NCBI GenBank assembly: GCA_018136815.1
Contig: CM030932.1
Location: 2,773,019 to 2,837,018, forward strand
Reading direction: 5' to 3'
DNA: 64,000 nucleotides
Source: Isochrysis galbana
Taxonomy: Eukaryota; Haptophyta; Isochrysidales; Isochrysidaceae
Shown here: one piece after another, positions 39,822 to 50,852 of the stretch
Numbering within the stretch: position 1 is the stretch's first letter
Layout of the letters: each line of letters starts with the position of its first letter
The notes under the pieces: model-generated
Told to the model about the DNA's origin: nothing
Databases searched by the model: none
The model's input: only the letters and a program-made list of their open reading frames with translations
Position numbers and translations under genes: made by a program

Positions 39822-42541
39822 CGGTGCCGCCGACCACCCTTCACGAGCCACCGTCCCTCGAGCGCTTGCGGCGAAAGAGTGAGGGAGAGGAGAGGAAGCG
39901 GGGAGGGGGCGAGGGGGAGCGGCGCCCCCCGCGGAGCCTTCGCGCGCGCGAGGGGCTGGAGAACCAAGGGGGGGGGGGGGGGGGGGGCGGGGCAGAGGAG
40001 GAGAGAAAAGAGGGGGAGGGGGGGGGGGGGGGGGGGGGGGGCAGAGAGAGGGAAGAGAGAGAGGGTTGGTTGCGGGAGGGGGCGGGGGGGGGGGGGGGAA
40101 GGGGGGAAAAGGGGTCCGTCCACAGAAGAGTGGGGGCAACTACTTTGTTCTTACCCCACGGGAGGAAGTCTTCTCTTATTGACGGGAAAGGGCACGTGTA
40201 CTTATGAGAAGGAAGAGGGGGAGGGCGGGGGGGAGGGGGGGGGCGGGGGGCGGGGGAAGGTCGGAGAGAGCGGACGACAGGCGGCACGGAGCGCTGACGA
40301 AACGCCGCGGAGCTGCGGCCGAGCTCCCCCACCGGTATGGATGTGGATTTCCTAGCTCGCGGTTTTCTTTTGCCAAGAGGCCCCCGTCCCCCGCTCCTCG
40401 CCCCTGGCCAAGCGGGCCTCGAAATTTGGGGTCAGGAGTCAGGAGTCAGGAGGAGGGCGGATCGAACTATATCCAACCCGGTGGGACGATACACGATCCC
40501 ATTTTTTTTACCCTACCCCTAAGTCAAAGTCCGAGCCCGATAATCTTCAAGATCCGATCTTGGCCCAGACCCAGAGACCCGAGACCCAGACCCAGACCCA
40601 GACCAGAGTCCAGAGTCCAGACTTCAGAGCATCGCGAAATGTTAAATGTTTTGCAAAATTTGGAATTTGGGTTGGGTGGACCGACGAAAAAGTGAAATAC
40701 AGCACTCCACGCGAAGGATCGTACGGCGCCTGTGCCTGTGCCTTCTCCTCAAGCTTTTTCGCAAATTGCTCCAGCTGCTCCAGCTTGCAGCTTCGCATTA
40801 TGGCGCTGCTAGACTGCCGCGCGCGCCGCAACCACGGCGGCGTGCGCTTGGCCTCTACCAAAGGCCAAAGACCAAACAAAGAGGATGCGACCGGGTGAAG
40901 ACACTGAAGCGTCCCTCCGGGCTCCGGGCTGCGGCCAACTCCAACTCTGCATCTTCATCAACAAAATTGGATCGGTCCACTAGCCACTAGCGCTGGGGAC
41001 ACAACCTGTTGCCTGCGATGACAACACGCGCTTCACGCTTCCACGCCTTGATGATGTCGTACCTATCGCACCACGAGAACCACATGCCGCGGACTCCCAA
41101 GCAAGCGCTTGCTACCCCCAATATGCCTAGGAAGTTGGCTGGCAAGGGTGAGGTGGCTCAGTGGGTAGCCGTGCACGGCTAAATGTGCATTCTTGTACAG
41201 TATGCGTACCTAGTCTAGCCTAGTCCCTAGCCCTAGCCTTATTAATATTATTATGACCTGTGAAATGGAAATGAGAAATGAAGAGTTGAACTGGAACTGT
41301 TCCAACCAAAGTCCAAAGCTAAAGCTTAAAGCTTAAAGCGTGCAAGAAATCCGCGTGTCCGCAGCTTGCAGCTTCGTCGCCATCGGCTCAGTGAAGCCGC
41401 CGATGTTCTCAGTTGCAATTATTTTTCATTTCTTGGGTCTTTGATGACCTGAGGTCGTGACCTGTGGGTCGGTCTTCGTGCAGAGGCAGAGGATAGATGG
41501 CGTTGTGCATGCGCATGCGTGGTGCGCGGTGCGCGTGCAAGAGGCACCTGGGAGAGGCGTGCATGACGCATTGACTTACTTATTTGGTGTGGGGATCCAT
41601 TTACGCCTGCGTCAATCAGCAGCTGCTCGCGCTCCAGCCCATACTCCATACTCGCCTACTCCTACTCCTACTCGCCGAAGAAATGGCTCTCTGCAACGAC
41701 ACCTCGGCCTCCTCCTTGCTCCTTGTGTGCTTTTGCGACCTCTCTCTTCCTCTTCTCCTTCTCTGCCCTCGAAACCCCTTCATCGGTGATGTCGACACCG
41801 CGAGCCCGCCACCATGGATAAATGCGTTGAAAGATTATGTGAGGGTGAGGCCTCTCACTCTCTCAGCGTTTGTGAGAAGCTGTTGGTTGGCATCCCGCAT
41901 CCCGCATCCCGTGGCCCGTGGGGAGTAATGAGTAATCATCATCATCATCATCAGAATCAGAATCAGAGGTGCCCCTCTTCCGCCACTTTACCGCGCGTTG
42001 CCTCCGGGAAATGCCCTGTGGCAAGCGCGGCCTTGACTTCAACGCTGTGCGAGCGGCAGTGCGCGGCTGCTCTGCGCACGTCTCCGACGACGCGCGACGC
42101 GCGCCCGCTGTTCTCTGTTCTGTGTTCTGCGCGCGTATCGCGGGCATGGACTATGTAGTGGCCCCTCGGCGGCTTGGGCTTGCTAGGGGGCTTCCTGGGG
42201 GGCTTCCTGGGGGCCATGATTGCCGGGGGGGAACAGGGGCACGCCCACGAAGCAGGCACGCGCACGAAGCGGCAGAGCGGCAGCCTCTAGTGGGCTACTG
42301 GGTTGGGCTTTTCATCCAGCAATGGAATACGCAATACACTTTTTTTAAAAGCATATACTAGGGTTAAACTTCTTGACAAGACCGAAGGCCTGCCTTCCCC
42401 GCCTCGGCCGGCCCGGCCATCGCGCCCAAGCGTCCCCCCCCCCCCAGTCCCCCTCCTCCCCTCCTCCCCTCCTCCCCTCCTTGCCTCGCCTCCTGCTCAG
42501 ACCCCTCAGCTCCAATATCTCCTTTTCTCAACCTTCCTGGC
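39822..42541. other. Intergenic region with poly-G tracts
   Basis: Long G-runs at about 39965-40100 and 40205-40255, a CAGACC-type short repeat near 40560-40620, and a CAT/CAGAAT repeat at 41937-41967. No supported gene; this may include the promoters of the two divergent flanking genes. Confidence 0.45.
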
Positions 42542-44956
42542 ATGGTACCCCTGCGTCTCCTCCTACTCTGCTCCCTCCCCTCCCACTCCGTTGGATGGCA
42601 GCCGCGATCCACCCCACTGTCGCCACGTGGTGAGCCCTTCCCCGGCTGCGAGGGCGGCACAACACGAGGCTGCCCCGGTTCCCACAACTGTTCCGTCCAC
42701 TTTCTCACCCAGCGGATCGACCACTTCAACTGGGCGCCGCCGCTCGCCAATGCATCACACACTACCTTCCGCCAGCGCTATTTTGTGTTCGACAAATGGT
42801 GGGATCGTAAGGCGCATGCGCCCGTCTTCTTCTACTTCGGCAACGAAGACAACGTCGAGCTCTACGTCAACCACACCGGGCTCATGTGGGAGTCGGCGAG
42901 ATCCTTCCAGGCGCTACTCGTCTGGGCAGAACATAGATACTACGGGCAGACAATGCCGTATGCACCGAACACGCCTGGGTGCCTGAACTTCCTCACGACC
43001 GAGCAGGCGAGCTCGCCATGCGCAACGGCTAGTACACACCGGCTGCGGGCTGGGTGGCGATGATGATCGGCGAGTGGGATATGATCTTGTTGATCTGCAC
43101 CGGCCCACTCACGCTGACTCTCTCATGTTCTCTCACCTAGTTTTGCACGTGTTGGCTCGCATCCCAGGCAATGGCGGACTTTGCATACATGATTGATCAT
43201 CTCCGACAGCCAGTCACTGCTGGGGGCTACGGCGCCTCCGAATCGGCTATCATCGGATTCGGTGGTTCATACGGCGGCATGATCGGGGCGTGGTTCCGCG
43301 TTCACTACCCCAACGCAGTCGATGGTGTCATCTCGGCATCCGCTCCCATTTGGTCCTTTGTTGGCCTAGACCCACCGTACGACTATGCTGCCTTTGCTGA
43401 AGGTGAGCCTATCCGCCGCGTAGCCTCCATCTCTGCTACGCCACGACTACGAAGTGCTCCGCGTCTAGCTCCTCTCACTGCTTGCTCGTGCTCCTGCCGT
43501 GATGGGCTTTCCCAGTGACGGGACGCTGAGCCCCATGCATCCACATCTGATCCGCCCTCCACATGGTCTTTTGTGCGCTCTCCTTGGGTCGACTACACCA
43601 TTGCCCACCTTCCCAAGCGGCCAGCTGTTCGCCGAACTCGAGCGGGCTCCCTGTACCAAGTAGCGCCTGACGTGGCGCTTTCCTTGTTTTTGTCTCAGGC
43701 ACGACCCGAGACGCATCCGCAGCAGGAGGCGCCACCGACGCGTGCAAGACGAATCTCAAGGCTGCGTGGCCGCGCATCATCGCCGCCGGCCGGACTGTGG
43801 ATGGTCGCACCACACTGAGCCGCAGTTTTCGCACCTGCGAGCCCGTCCGACCCGTTGGGCCGGCCCAGGATGACCCGATGACAATCCTGCAGTACGTAGC
43901 ACAACACCCAATTGCGCACAAGCAACGCACTCGACTCGTCACTCGACTCGTCAGAGCCATGCCCCGCTCCGACGCTCCAATGGCAGCCGGAGCCTATAGG
44001 ACGCTGAAATGGCTTTGGTCCCCTCCCTTCTGCGCATTGGCTGTGCGGCGACGCTGCACGCTGCACGCTGCACACCTCAGTCGAGCACTGCCAACGGCTT
44101 GATTCTCACCTCCACGTGCCGTGCCACAAACAGGTGGGCAGAGGGTGCTTGGGATACCATGGCGATGGGCAACTTTCCGTACGCCTCGTCCTACCTGCTC
44201 CACGGCCTCTCCTTGCTCCCGCCGTGGCCGGTGCGCACCGCCTGCTCACATCTGGCTGGCATCAAAGCCGCAAGTGTATCCGACGATACACTCTTTGACG
44301 CCGTGCGCGCTGCTGTCGCCGTCTTCTACAACAACACGGGCGACAAAGCATGCTTCAACATCAATGACTATCCGGTGGAGACAATGGCCAATCGACACAA
44401 GATGATCTCGCCCATGCGCCGCCCGATCGCGCTCGCATCCATGGATGCTAAGCGTCTTGGTGTTGGCGATCGCACTACGTCATGCCGTGGCGACTGGGGG
44501 TACCAGTGGTGCACCGAGATGGTGCAGCCCTTCACCCGTGGCACTGAACGCGACATGTACTTTTGCCCAAATGGGACCTTCTACCCTGCAAGGAACTGCT
44601 CGTCGTGGGACGTTCGCAGCCAAGGGTGCGAACGCAGCTGGGGTGTGACGCCGCGCCCAGAGTGGGCGTCCGTGGCGCTCGGCGGCAAGCGGATCACCGG
44701 CACGTCTAACATTGTCTTCTCAAACGGGCTACTTGATCCATGGCACGGGGGCGGCGTCCTCACCAACTTGTCGGATAGCCTGCTCGCCATTCTGCTACCG
44801 TCGGGCGCGCATCACATCGATCTTATGTTCTCCGACCCAGAGGACAAATACTACCCAGACATCGGTTGGGCGCGAGACTTTGAGCGCGCACAGATAGCGC
44901 GGTGGGTCGCTGAGCATGCGCTGAGACGCGAGACCCGTCGGGAGGCGAAGGAGTGA
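42542..44956 (+). CDS. S28 serine carboxypeptidase (prolylcarboxypeptidase-like), four exons
   Basis: Exons are 42542-43006, 43168-43402, 43699-43891 and 44134-44956, predicting 571 residues. The N-terminus is a signal peptide (MVPLRLLLLCSLPSHSVGW). Family marks are QRIDHFNW, the beta-strand FFYFGNEDN, AEHRYYG, the nucleophile elbow GFGGSYGGM (Ser about 189), the acid in NGLLDPWHGGG (Asp about 499) and the base in GAHHIDL (His about 524-525). Paired cysteines and NxT/NxS sites fit a secreted or lysosome/vacuole-targeted protease that cleaves after proline or similar residues. Intron 1 (161 bp) has a GC donor (CAG|GCGAGC) with an AG acceptor; the other introns (296 and 242 bp) are GT-AG. The splices restore TEQAMADFAYMIDHLR and LQWAEGAWDTMAMGNFPY, as expected in the family. 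Confidence 0.92.
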
Positions 44957-45059
44957 GAGAGCGCGTGCCGCATACCACCAAGCCAGGCCATAACGCAAAC
45001 GGGCCTTAGTCCTTAGAGTTTTGTCGGGCTTTGGATTCGAATCGTGGTACTACGCGGGC
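44957..45059. other. 3' flank of the S28 gene
   Basis: Short spacer. No terminator or polyadenylation signal was recognised with confidence. Confidence 0.3.
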
Positions 45060-45850
45060 TTGATTCTGTGGCCTCAATTTAATTTAACTTCTTAATAGTC
45101 TCACCGCACACGCGGCCGTGGACCCACTACTTTCTACTCACGTAGCAAAACTTTCTACACCCCCTCTCTCCTGGCCCTTTCCCCCCCGCCATCAGGCGAC
45201 TCCCCCCGTGCACTACTAGGGGGATAGGGGAAAAGGGCTTAGATATGGTCGGTGGCCCGCGCCCCCCCCCGGTGATCCGTTCTCCCCTTCTCCTCCTATG
45301 CCTACCGGGCTGGCGGCGTCCTCAGTCCCGACTTCTCCTGTAAACAGGTGCGGGACTTACATATTTTTCGGTGGGCGGAGCTCTCGCTCCGCCCACCCCC
45401 TTCTCCGCGCTCCCTCTCCTCTCTCCTGCGGCACGCGCGATGGCGTGCCTGCGCCAGGCCTGCAGCTGCTTGCTGGCGACCCCTGGAGGCTCCTGGAGGC
45501 CAGCTCTGGGGGCAGAGGAGGCTGGGGCTAGGCCCTGGCCTCCCCTGCCTCTCCCTCGCTGGCGTTCCTGAGCCTCTGGGGCCCCCAGTCTGCACCTGTC
45601 TGCCTGTCGAACAGGGGGGGAGGGGGAGTTGGAGCGATGGGCTGGCCACGAGGGGCCAGGACGAGCGATCCAGGCGTGCCTGTCAGTGGGAGAATGGGTC
45701 AGCAGGGCAGTGGGCTCCTGGCAAGCCATCAGGCGTGCCAGGAGCATGGGTGGTTCCTCCCCCATGGCAGGGGAGGAGTGGAGAGAGGGGGGGGCTCGTG
45801 CCCCCCCATGGGCGAACTAAGTATAAACTTAGTTGATTCTGTGGCCTCAA
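45060..45850 (-). mobile_element. Family A retroposon, full length with 18-bp TSD
   Basis: TTGATTCTGTGGCCTCAA is repeated at 45060-45077 and 45833-45850. The terminal hairpin AACTAAGT-ATAA-ACTTAGTT is at 45815-45834, and the tail at low coordinate reads ACTATTAAGAAG then AT-rich on the minus strand. This is one of the best-preserved copies. Confidence 0.9.
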
Positions 45851-46200
45851 GAACTAAGTTTATAGTTGGTTGCGATGGAGCGCGCCGGCGCGGCTCCCCT
45901 CGCTCTTTCGGGCCCCCCGCCGAGGGCGGCCCCCAACCCCAATGGACCAGTTGCTGGCCAAGCGACCGCGTCCGCCCTCCGAGGCCGAGCAGGTGCGTGC
46001 GACTCCGGTCGCGCCACACGGCCCGTGGCCCCGGCCACACCACACACAGCAGCCATGCTGCCCCCCCCCCCCATGGGGGGGCAACAGACTGCAGACCCCA
46101 GACCCCAGACAGACAACAGACAACAACAGACAACAACAGACAACAATAGACAGACAACAGACAAAGACAACACCCCACTAGGCATGCCTTATGGCAGAGG
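45851..46200 (+). repeat. Family D head, abutting the family A copy
   Basis: Starts with an imperfect hairpin (AACTAAG..TTATAGTTGGTT), GCGATGGAGCGCGCC and the D head. Compared with 481-640, the frame reading AKRPRPPSEAEQVRATPVAP is the best preserved (SKRPRPPSEAEHVCATPVAP there), which may mean a former coding sequence. It runs into a CAACAGA microsatellite (46105-46150). No LINE tail is seen here. Confidence 0.6.
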
Positions 46201-46984
46201 CCTCTCTCGCCCTAGCGACGGCCGCGCTGCCCTGGCAGCGCGGTCCGAGGTCGGGTGGCCCTCTGGCCCTCATGGGCACACATCTCTGATCTCTGCTGAT
46301 ATCAATCCTCCAGCAACACGCGTACCACACCCTGCTCTTGTTGCGGGTAGTGGGAGTCCGTCCCTACGCTCGGGAGAGCCTGTTCCTGTTAACTGTTGAC
46401 TCCGCCCGCCCGCCGGGGTCTCCGAAGATCCGTTTCGGCCGAAGACCCGCCCCAGCGGTCCCCCCCTTCGGTATCCCGGGTCGCCGCTCTGCGCCTGCGG
46501 GGGGGGGATCCCTCGCGTTTCCTTGTGCTACCCTGCTACCCCTGGGCACCCCCTCCTTGTTTCTTATCCACCCCGCCCCGTTTATTTCCTTGAGTGTTCC
46601 CGCGTTCCTCTCCCCCGTAATTATCCTTTTCCCGCCTCCGACTTCCGTCCCAATGTCCGATGCCTGTGATATTCACCCCGTGACCCTCGATTGTGCTGCG
46701 TCCCACAACTGTTGAGCCCCTGGGCGCCACCGCGCCACCGCGGCTTGGGCGAGGCAGAGCGCCATCGCCGATCGCATCGCCACCATATATATCGCAAGAT
46801 AAGATTCTCACTACATTCACCTAATAGCAACAAAGTAAGAGCGCGCGGGGAAATTTCTGTGCCGCAAGAATGCCCCGCGCGGACTCGAAATCGAAACTGC
46901 CGCGAGGGGGGCTAAGAGAGAAGAGAGAAGCAGAGACCTCAGTATAAACATACAGAGGTTAGAGCATCCACGATGCATGAGATG
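46201..46984. other. Unassigned region
   Basis: No supported gene. Mixed-composition sequence with G-runs. Confidence 0.35.
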
Positions 46985-47131
46985 GATGTATCCATGGTAC
47001 TCCTGGCAAGCCATCAGACATGCCAGGAGGATGGGTGATTCCTTCCCCACGGCAGGGGAGGAGTGGAGAGAGAGGGGGGGGGATCGTGCCCCCCCATGGC
47101 CCCCATGTGTGAACCAAGTATAAACTTAGTT
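46985..47131 (-). repeat. Family A 5' fragment
   Basis: Has the CTCCTGGCA/TGCCAGGAG hairpin (from 47001) and the terminal AACCAAGT-ATAA-ACTTAGTT (47112-47131). The remainder of family A is absent. Confidence 0.8.
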
Positions 47132-47177
47132 GGCCGCTGAGTCGAAGAAAAGATTTTCAATGAATTTATCGAGTCTA

Positions 47178-47435
47178 TTCAATAGATAGTCTATTCATTG
47201 TGGTGTCACACCCTTGAACGGCGTCGTCGAGCGCGCTAGTGTTGCAGCAGAAGTTGGAGTAGTCTCTGGGCTCTCGGCGGGGGTACCACGTACCACACAT
47301 CGGAAATTGTAGTACAATATTGTAGTCTGGAAAAAGGTCTTGTTGGCTAGCATCCCTAGCCACATACACCGGACGAGCCATGCACCAACCGCGCACACCC
47401 CCATCGCGGGGTAGGGGCCGTTGCCGATGAGGCAC
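47178..47435 (-). CDS. Possible small coding segment
   Basis: An 85-codon minus-strand frame whose composition looks protein-like (RPVYVARDASQQDLFPDYNI and FPMCGTWYPRREPRDYSNFC). No domain and no splice evidence. It is divergent to the PhyH gene and could instead be part of its 5' flank. Confidence 0.22.
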
Positions 47436-47558
47436 GGTCCCTCAGCACTAGGATTAAACTAGGACAACAAGAAAACCCTGACAACTACATTACGAAGAAC
47501 CACAACACTTCGGCTCCCAATTCTAAATATTGCCTTCTTCACACAACGAAGGCCGGCA

Positions 47559-48659
47559 ATGGCGAGCCGAGAACTCGACAACGAGGGCTATCAATACCTG
47601 CGTGGAGCCGTGGAAGAGTCCCTGTGCAGGGCGCTGCTGGCCCACGCAGAGGAAGCTCTGGAGAAGGCGCTCAAGCTAGACCTGTTCGCATCGAAGGGGT
47701 TATTCGGCGAGATCCGCGGGCCACTCTTCCGGAGGGACCTGAAGCTCCGCATTGAGGCACCGGTCGCAGCCTTGCTCTCTGCCATCGTGGCGGGACAGGC
47801 CGACGTTCTTGACGCAGCGGTCGGCTGGGACGCAATGCTCTGCGAATGCTCCGTCCTGAGTTCTGACCCTGGAGCTGATGCCCAGCCTGTTCATTGCGAC
47901 ACCTCCTTCCAGGGCGCCAACCAGCCAGGTTGCGAGATTGCCCGGCTTGTGACGATCTTCGTCGCGCTCCAGGACGTGTCCTTGGAGATGGGGCCTACCG
48001 TGCTATATCCACGTACACACACACAAGACATTCACCACCAGCTGTGGTTACTGCCCAAGTCGGACTGCCCACCGCTATTGCGTGACCACCCACAGGAGAG
48101 TGCCGTCATGAGCATTGGGGACGCGCTGATAATGGATAGCCGACTTTGGCATCGGGGTGGTGCTAATCGTTCTGACAGACGCAGAAGCCTTCTGGTGCTT
48201 TCCTTCGTATCCGCCACCGGCGAGCGCCCCAAAGGGTCGACTTATTCGCTGCTGCCAGGTATCCCTGCACTATCCATACACAACATTCTAAACAGCGAGG
48301 CATTGGCAGTGCAGAGGCCGGCCAACTCATCTCAGAGCTCTATATTCACCGGATGCACCGATATCATGGCTCGACTACCGTTACAGGCTGCACTTATATT
48401 ATTGGACCTTGCTCGTCGAGGGCTTCCGGATGATCTCGTTGCACAGCAATGTGTTGACCAACTCGGTGCCGCTGTATCGCAATGCTGCGAGAATGAGGAG
48501 GCCGAGTCCGGTCCTTTTGTCGCCGTGAGCCAGACCCTCCTGGATTATCTGGCGGCGTTTCGCTTGATTGGCCCCCATCTTCGTACTTCGTCGCGCTGGG
48601 GGCAGATGCAAGCCGCGATCGATCACGCCGTGCACCGCGCCAACAGCATCACATTGTGA
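47559..48659 (+). CDS. PhyH-type 2-oxoglutarate/Fe(II) dioxygenase
   Basis: A single-exon frame of 366 residues from ATG 47559. The facial triad is visible as HCD in PVHCDTS (His112, Asp114) and LWHRGGANRS (His198), followed by an Arg in DRRRSLLVLSF that would bind 2-oxoglutarate. The N-terminal helix-rich part (DNEGYQYLRGAVEESLCRAL) fits the phytanoyl-CoA dioxygenase fold. The family hydroxylates lipids and many small metabolites, so the substrate cannot be inferred. A C-terminal ~110-residue helical extension follows the catalytic core. There is no targeting signal and no obvious intron, unlike the other host genes here. The next 300 bp are spacer. Confidence 0.88.
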   Translation: MASRELDNEGYQYLRGAVEESLCRALLAHAEEALEKALKLDLFASKGLFGEIRGPLFRRDLKLRIEAPVAALLSAIVAGQADVLDAAVGWDAMLCECSVLSSDPGADAQPVHCDTSFQGANQPGCEIARLVTIFVALQDVSLEMGPTVLYPRTHTQDIHHQLWLLPKSDCPPLLRDHPQESAVMSIGDALIMDSRLWHRGGANRSDRRRSLLVLSFVSATGERPKGSTYSLLPGIPALSIHNILNSEALAVQRPANSSQSSIFTGCTDIMARLPLQAALILLDLARRGLPDDLVAQQCVDQLGAAVSQCCENEEAESGPFVAVSQTLLDYLAAFRLIGPHLRTSSRWGQMQAAIDHAVHRANSITL

Positions 48660-48959
48660 GGCATGGGGATGGTTTGGCATGGGCACTCTACCACGTCATG
48701 CCTTGTGGGAGTGCTCGTGATGAGTATGCGCGAACGAACGAGTGAGAGCATGATGAATGTGTAAAAAGGGAACATGACGATGCAAGTGCGAAGTACGCGG
48801 CGTTTTGCCGCCTCGTGCCTCGTGACATTTTTCTGAGAGCATCCGTTTTTGGAAGGAAGGCGGGCCGGGTCAACTGCTCGCTTCTCTCTGCAACACAGTT
48901 CATACACACTTACTTACTTCACACGGAGGAGGCGCCTTGTGCACTTATGCACTCTCCCC

Positions 48960-49300
48960 CGGGCTCCTATTCCCGTCAAAAAAAGTCTTGAAGATGCCCG
49001 CTATGCTACATGCTACTACGTGCATTCCCCTCCCTAGGTCTCTCCCATGGACATCGCCCTTGCCCCAGCCTCACTCCCCTTCCCGCTCCCCCCCTCGTCC
49101 CTCGTTCCTTCTTCTTTTTTCTTCGTCGGTTTCGGGGGGTCGGCCCACGTGCACTACTTTGGGCCTAGCGCTGGGGAAGGGGTGGGCCGGGCCTATTGTT
49201 GCATTCATGTTTGGCGGCACACAGGCCCGGTCCGCTGCGTTGCGGGGGCTTCGCCAAGCGGCTTTCCCCATGGATCCTATATCCTATTCCCCTGCAAGGG
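48960..49300 (+). repeat. Family G repeat
   Basis: Begins AAAAAAAGTCTTGAAGATGC, continues through 'ATGGACATCGCCCTTGCCCC', 'TTCGTCGGTTTCGGGGGGTC' and 'GTGCACTACTTTGGGCCTAG'. This is the clearest plus-strand copy. Confidence 0.6.
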
Positions 49301-49544
49301 GGGCCGTCTATCATAATAGTCTATCAACCTCATGCTCATCATTCATGTTTTGCCGTTTGCCTTTCCCTTTGGCATGAGCTGAGCGGCACCCATCACTCCT
49401 CAAGCACCCGCCACCCAGACACCGCCGCGTGCCACGCGCCGCACGGGCCTGCCCTAGCTCGAGCCTTAAGCTGAACGAACCACGGTTGTGGGTGTGGTGG
49501 TGGTGGAGTATTAAATTAAATATTGAACCTTTTAACATTCTTAC

Positions 49545-49785
49545 CGCTACACCTGGAGAAAAACATGCAACAACCGGTAGCCCGATGGCGCAAGAAGAAG
49601 TAGCGAGGAAAGCCATCGGGTATCGGTACACACCGCCTGCCACCGGAAACCTACTGCACCCAGCCCCTAGGTAGAGCACGAGGGGACGAGCCGCAAGGCA
49701 GGTGGAGGGGGGATAAGGGAAGCGGGCGTGGCTGCATAGAAGCTGTGCAGGGTCGCGCGCGCGGCGAGACTATTAAGAAGTTTGT
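49545..49785 (+). mobile_element. LINE 3' UTR fragment
   Basis: Matches 9440-9690 (GGTAGCCCGATGGC, CACACCGCCTGCCAC, 'CCCAGCCCCTAGGTAGAGCA') and ends GACTATTAAGAAGTTTG. Directly upstream (49525-49545) is a reversed family A tail, so the piece is part of a mosaic. Confidence 0.8.
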
Positions 49786-50001
49786 TTTTCTTACCGCACA
49801 CACGAGACACGAGGCCGTGGACTCACTACTTCTCGCCCCGCGCGCGGCCTTGACTCACTAGCTTGCAGCCTCGCCCGCCCCCTTTCCGCCCCCTTTCCGC
49901 CCCCTTTCCTGCCTTGCGGCGCGTCCCTCGTGCTCTACTTAGTTAGGGGCCTCGGATTACGGGGTTTTCTGTTTTCGGGGGGAGGCGGCGTGAGCCAGCC
50001 C
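49786..50001 (-). repeat. Mosaic of family A tail and LINE-tail-like sequence
   Basis: Starts TTCTTACCGCACACACGAGA (reverse of a family A tail) and passes into CTTGCGGCGCGTCCCTCGTG, which matches the complement of the LINE 3' UTR. The LTR fossil interrupts it. Confidence 0.55.
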
Positions 50002-50188
50002 GCCAGTGTCGCATTCGCGATGTCTCAGAGGCAAAAAAGAAATAACAGTAAAAAGAGAAACAGTAAACAGTAAAAAGAAACAGAGGAAGAAAGAAGAAGA
50101 AAAGTGAAAAAGAAGAGACAAAAACCCAGAGTATATAGGGCGGTTCTCAGCCCTTCCCATCGGCCCTATGGCTACGTAAACTCTCGCG

Positions 50189-50251
50189 TGGCATAGTGGT
50201 TCAACCCACCGCCTCCACCAACCTTTTGCTCTGGGTCGCGAGTTCGAGTCC
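50189..50251 (+). promoter_or_regulatory. tRNA-like A and B boxes in the LTR
   Basis: TGGCATAGTGG (50189-50199) matches the Pol III A box and AGTTCGAGTCC (50241-50251) the B box, 41 bp apart. They are conserved in the LTRs at 53215-53280 and, reversed, in both LTRs of the miniature element. A TATATA (50132-50137) 50 bp upstream could serve Pol II. The arms do not fold into a full tRNA by eye. Confidence 0.5.
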
Positions 50252-50852
50252 GGACGGAGCGCTCTGCAGTTCGAGCCCCGCTCCTTCTCCTCTCCGCCCT
50301 TCTTCTACCGTTAAAATTCCACGCTCTTCTTCTACGGTAAAAATCCTGCCTCTTCCTACTGTTAAAATATCCTGCCTTCCTACCGTTAAAATTCTGCACT
50401 CCGTCTACCGTTAAAATCCTGCCTCCGTCGCCTTGCCAAGACATTTCCTCTGCCTTCCTGCCGGCTTCCTTGCCAGTTCCTTCCGCCCCGGTTTCCCGCT
50501 TGTCTCTAAATCGGTTTCACCGCATTACGACCAAGCTTAGTGGGGAAACTCCTCGTCCAGTTCCGTTACCCGAAAAATCTCGTTCATCTCGTCGGGCCCC
50601 AGGGCCATCTCGTTCATCTCGTCGGGCCATCAAGGCCATCTCGTTCATCTCGTCGTCGGGCCATCAGGCCATCTCGTTACATCTCGCTCATCTCGTTACA
50701 ATCCAAGCTGCGGCGTTGATTTCCACAATTTAGAGACATAAGGATTCCGCTTGCAGAAGGCTCGCGAGGACGCTCGTGATTAAGTCGGGGGGTGTCGCAT
50801 TCGCGATGTCTCAGAGGCAAAAAATTCCGGGCCCGCCATCCAGTCCAGTTAT

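Noticed and set aside
45018-45050. Possible tRNA B box (GATTCGAATCG)
   Set aside because: No A box at a suitable distance and no clover-leaf arms.
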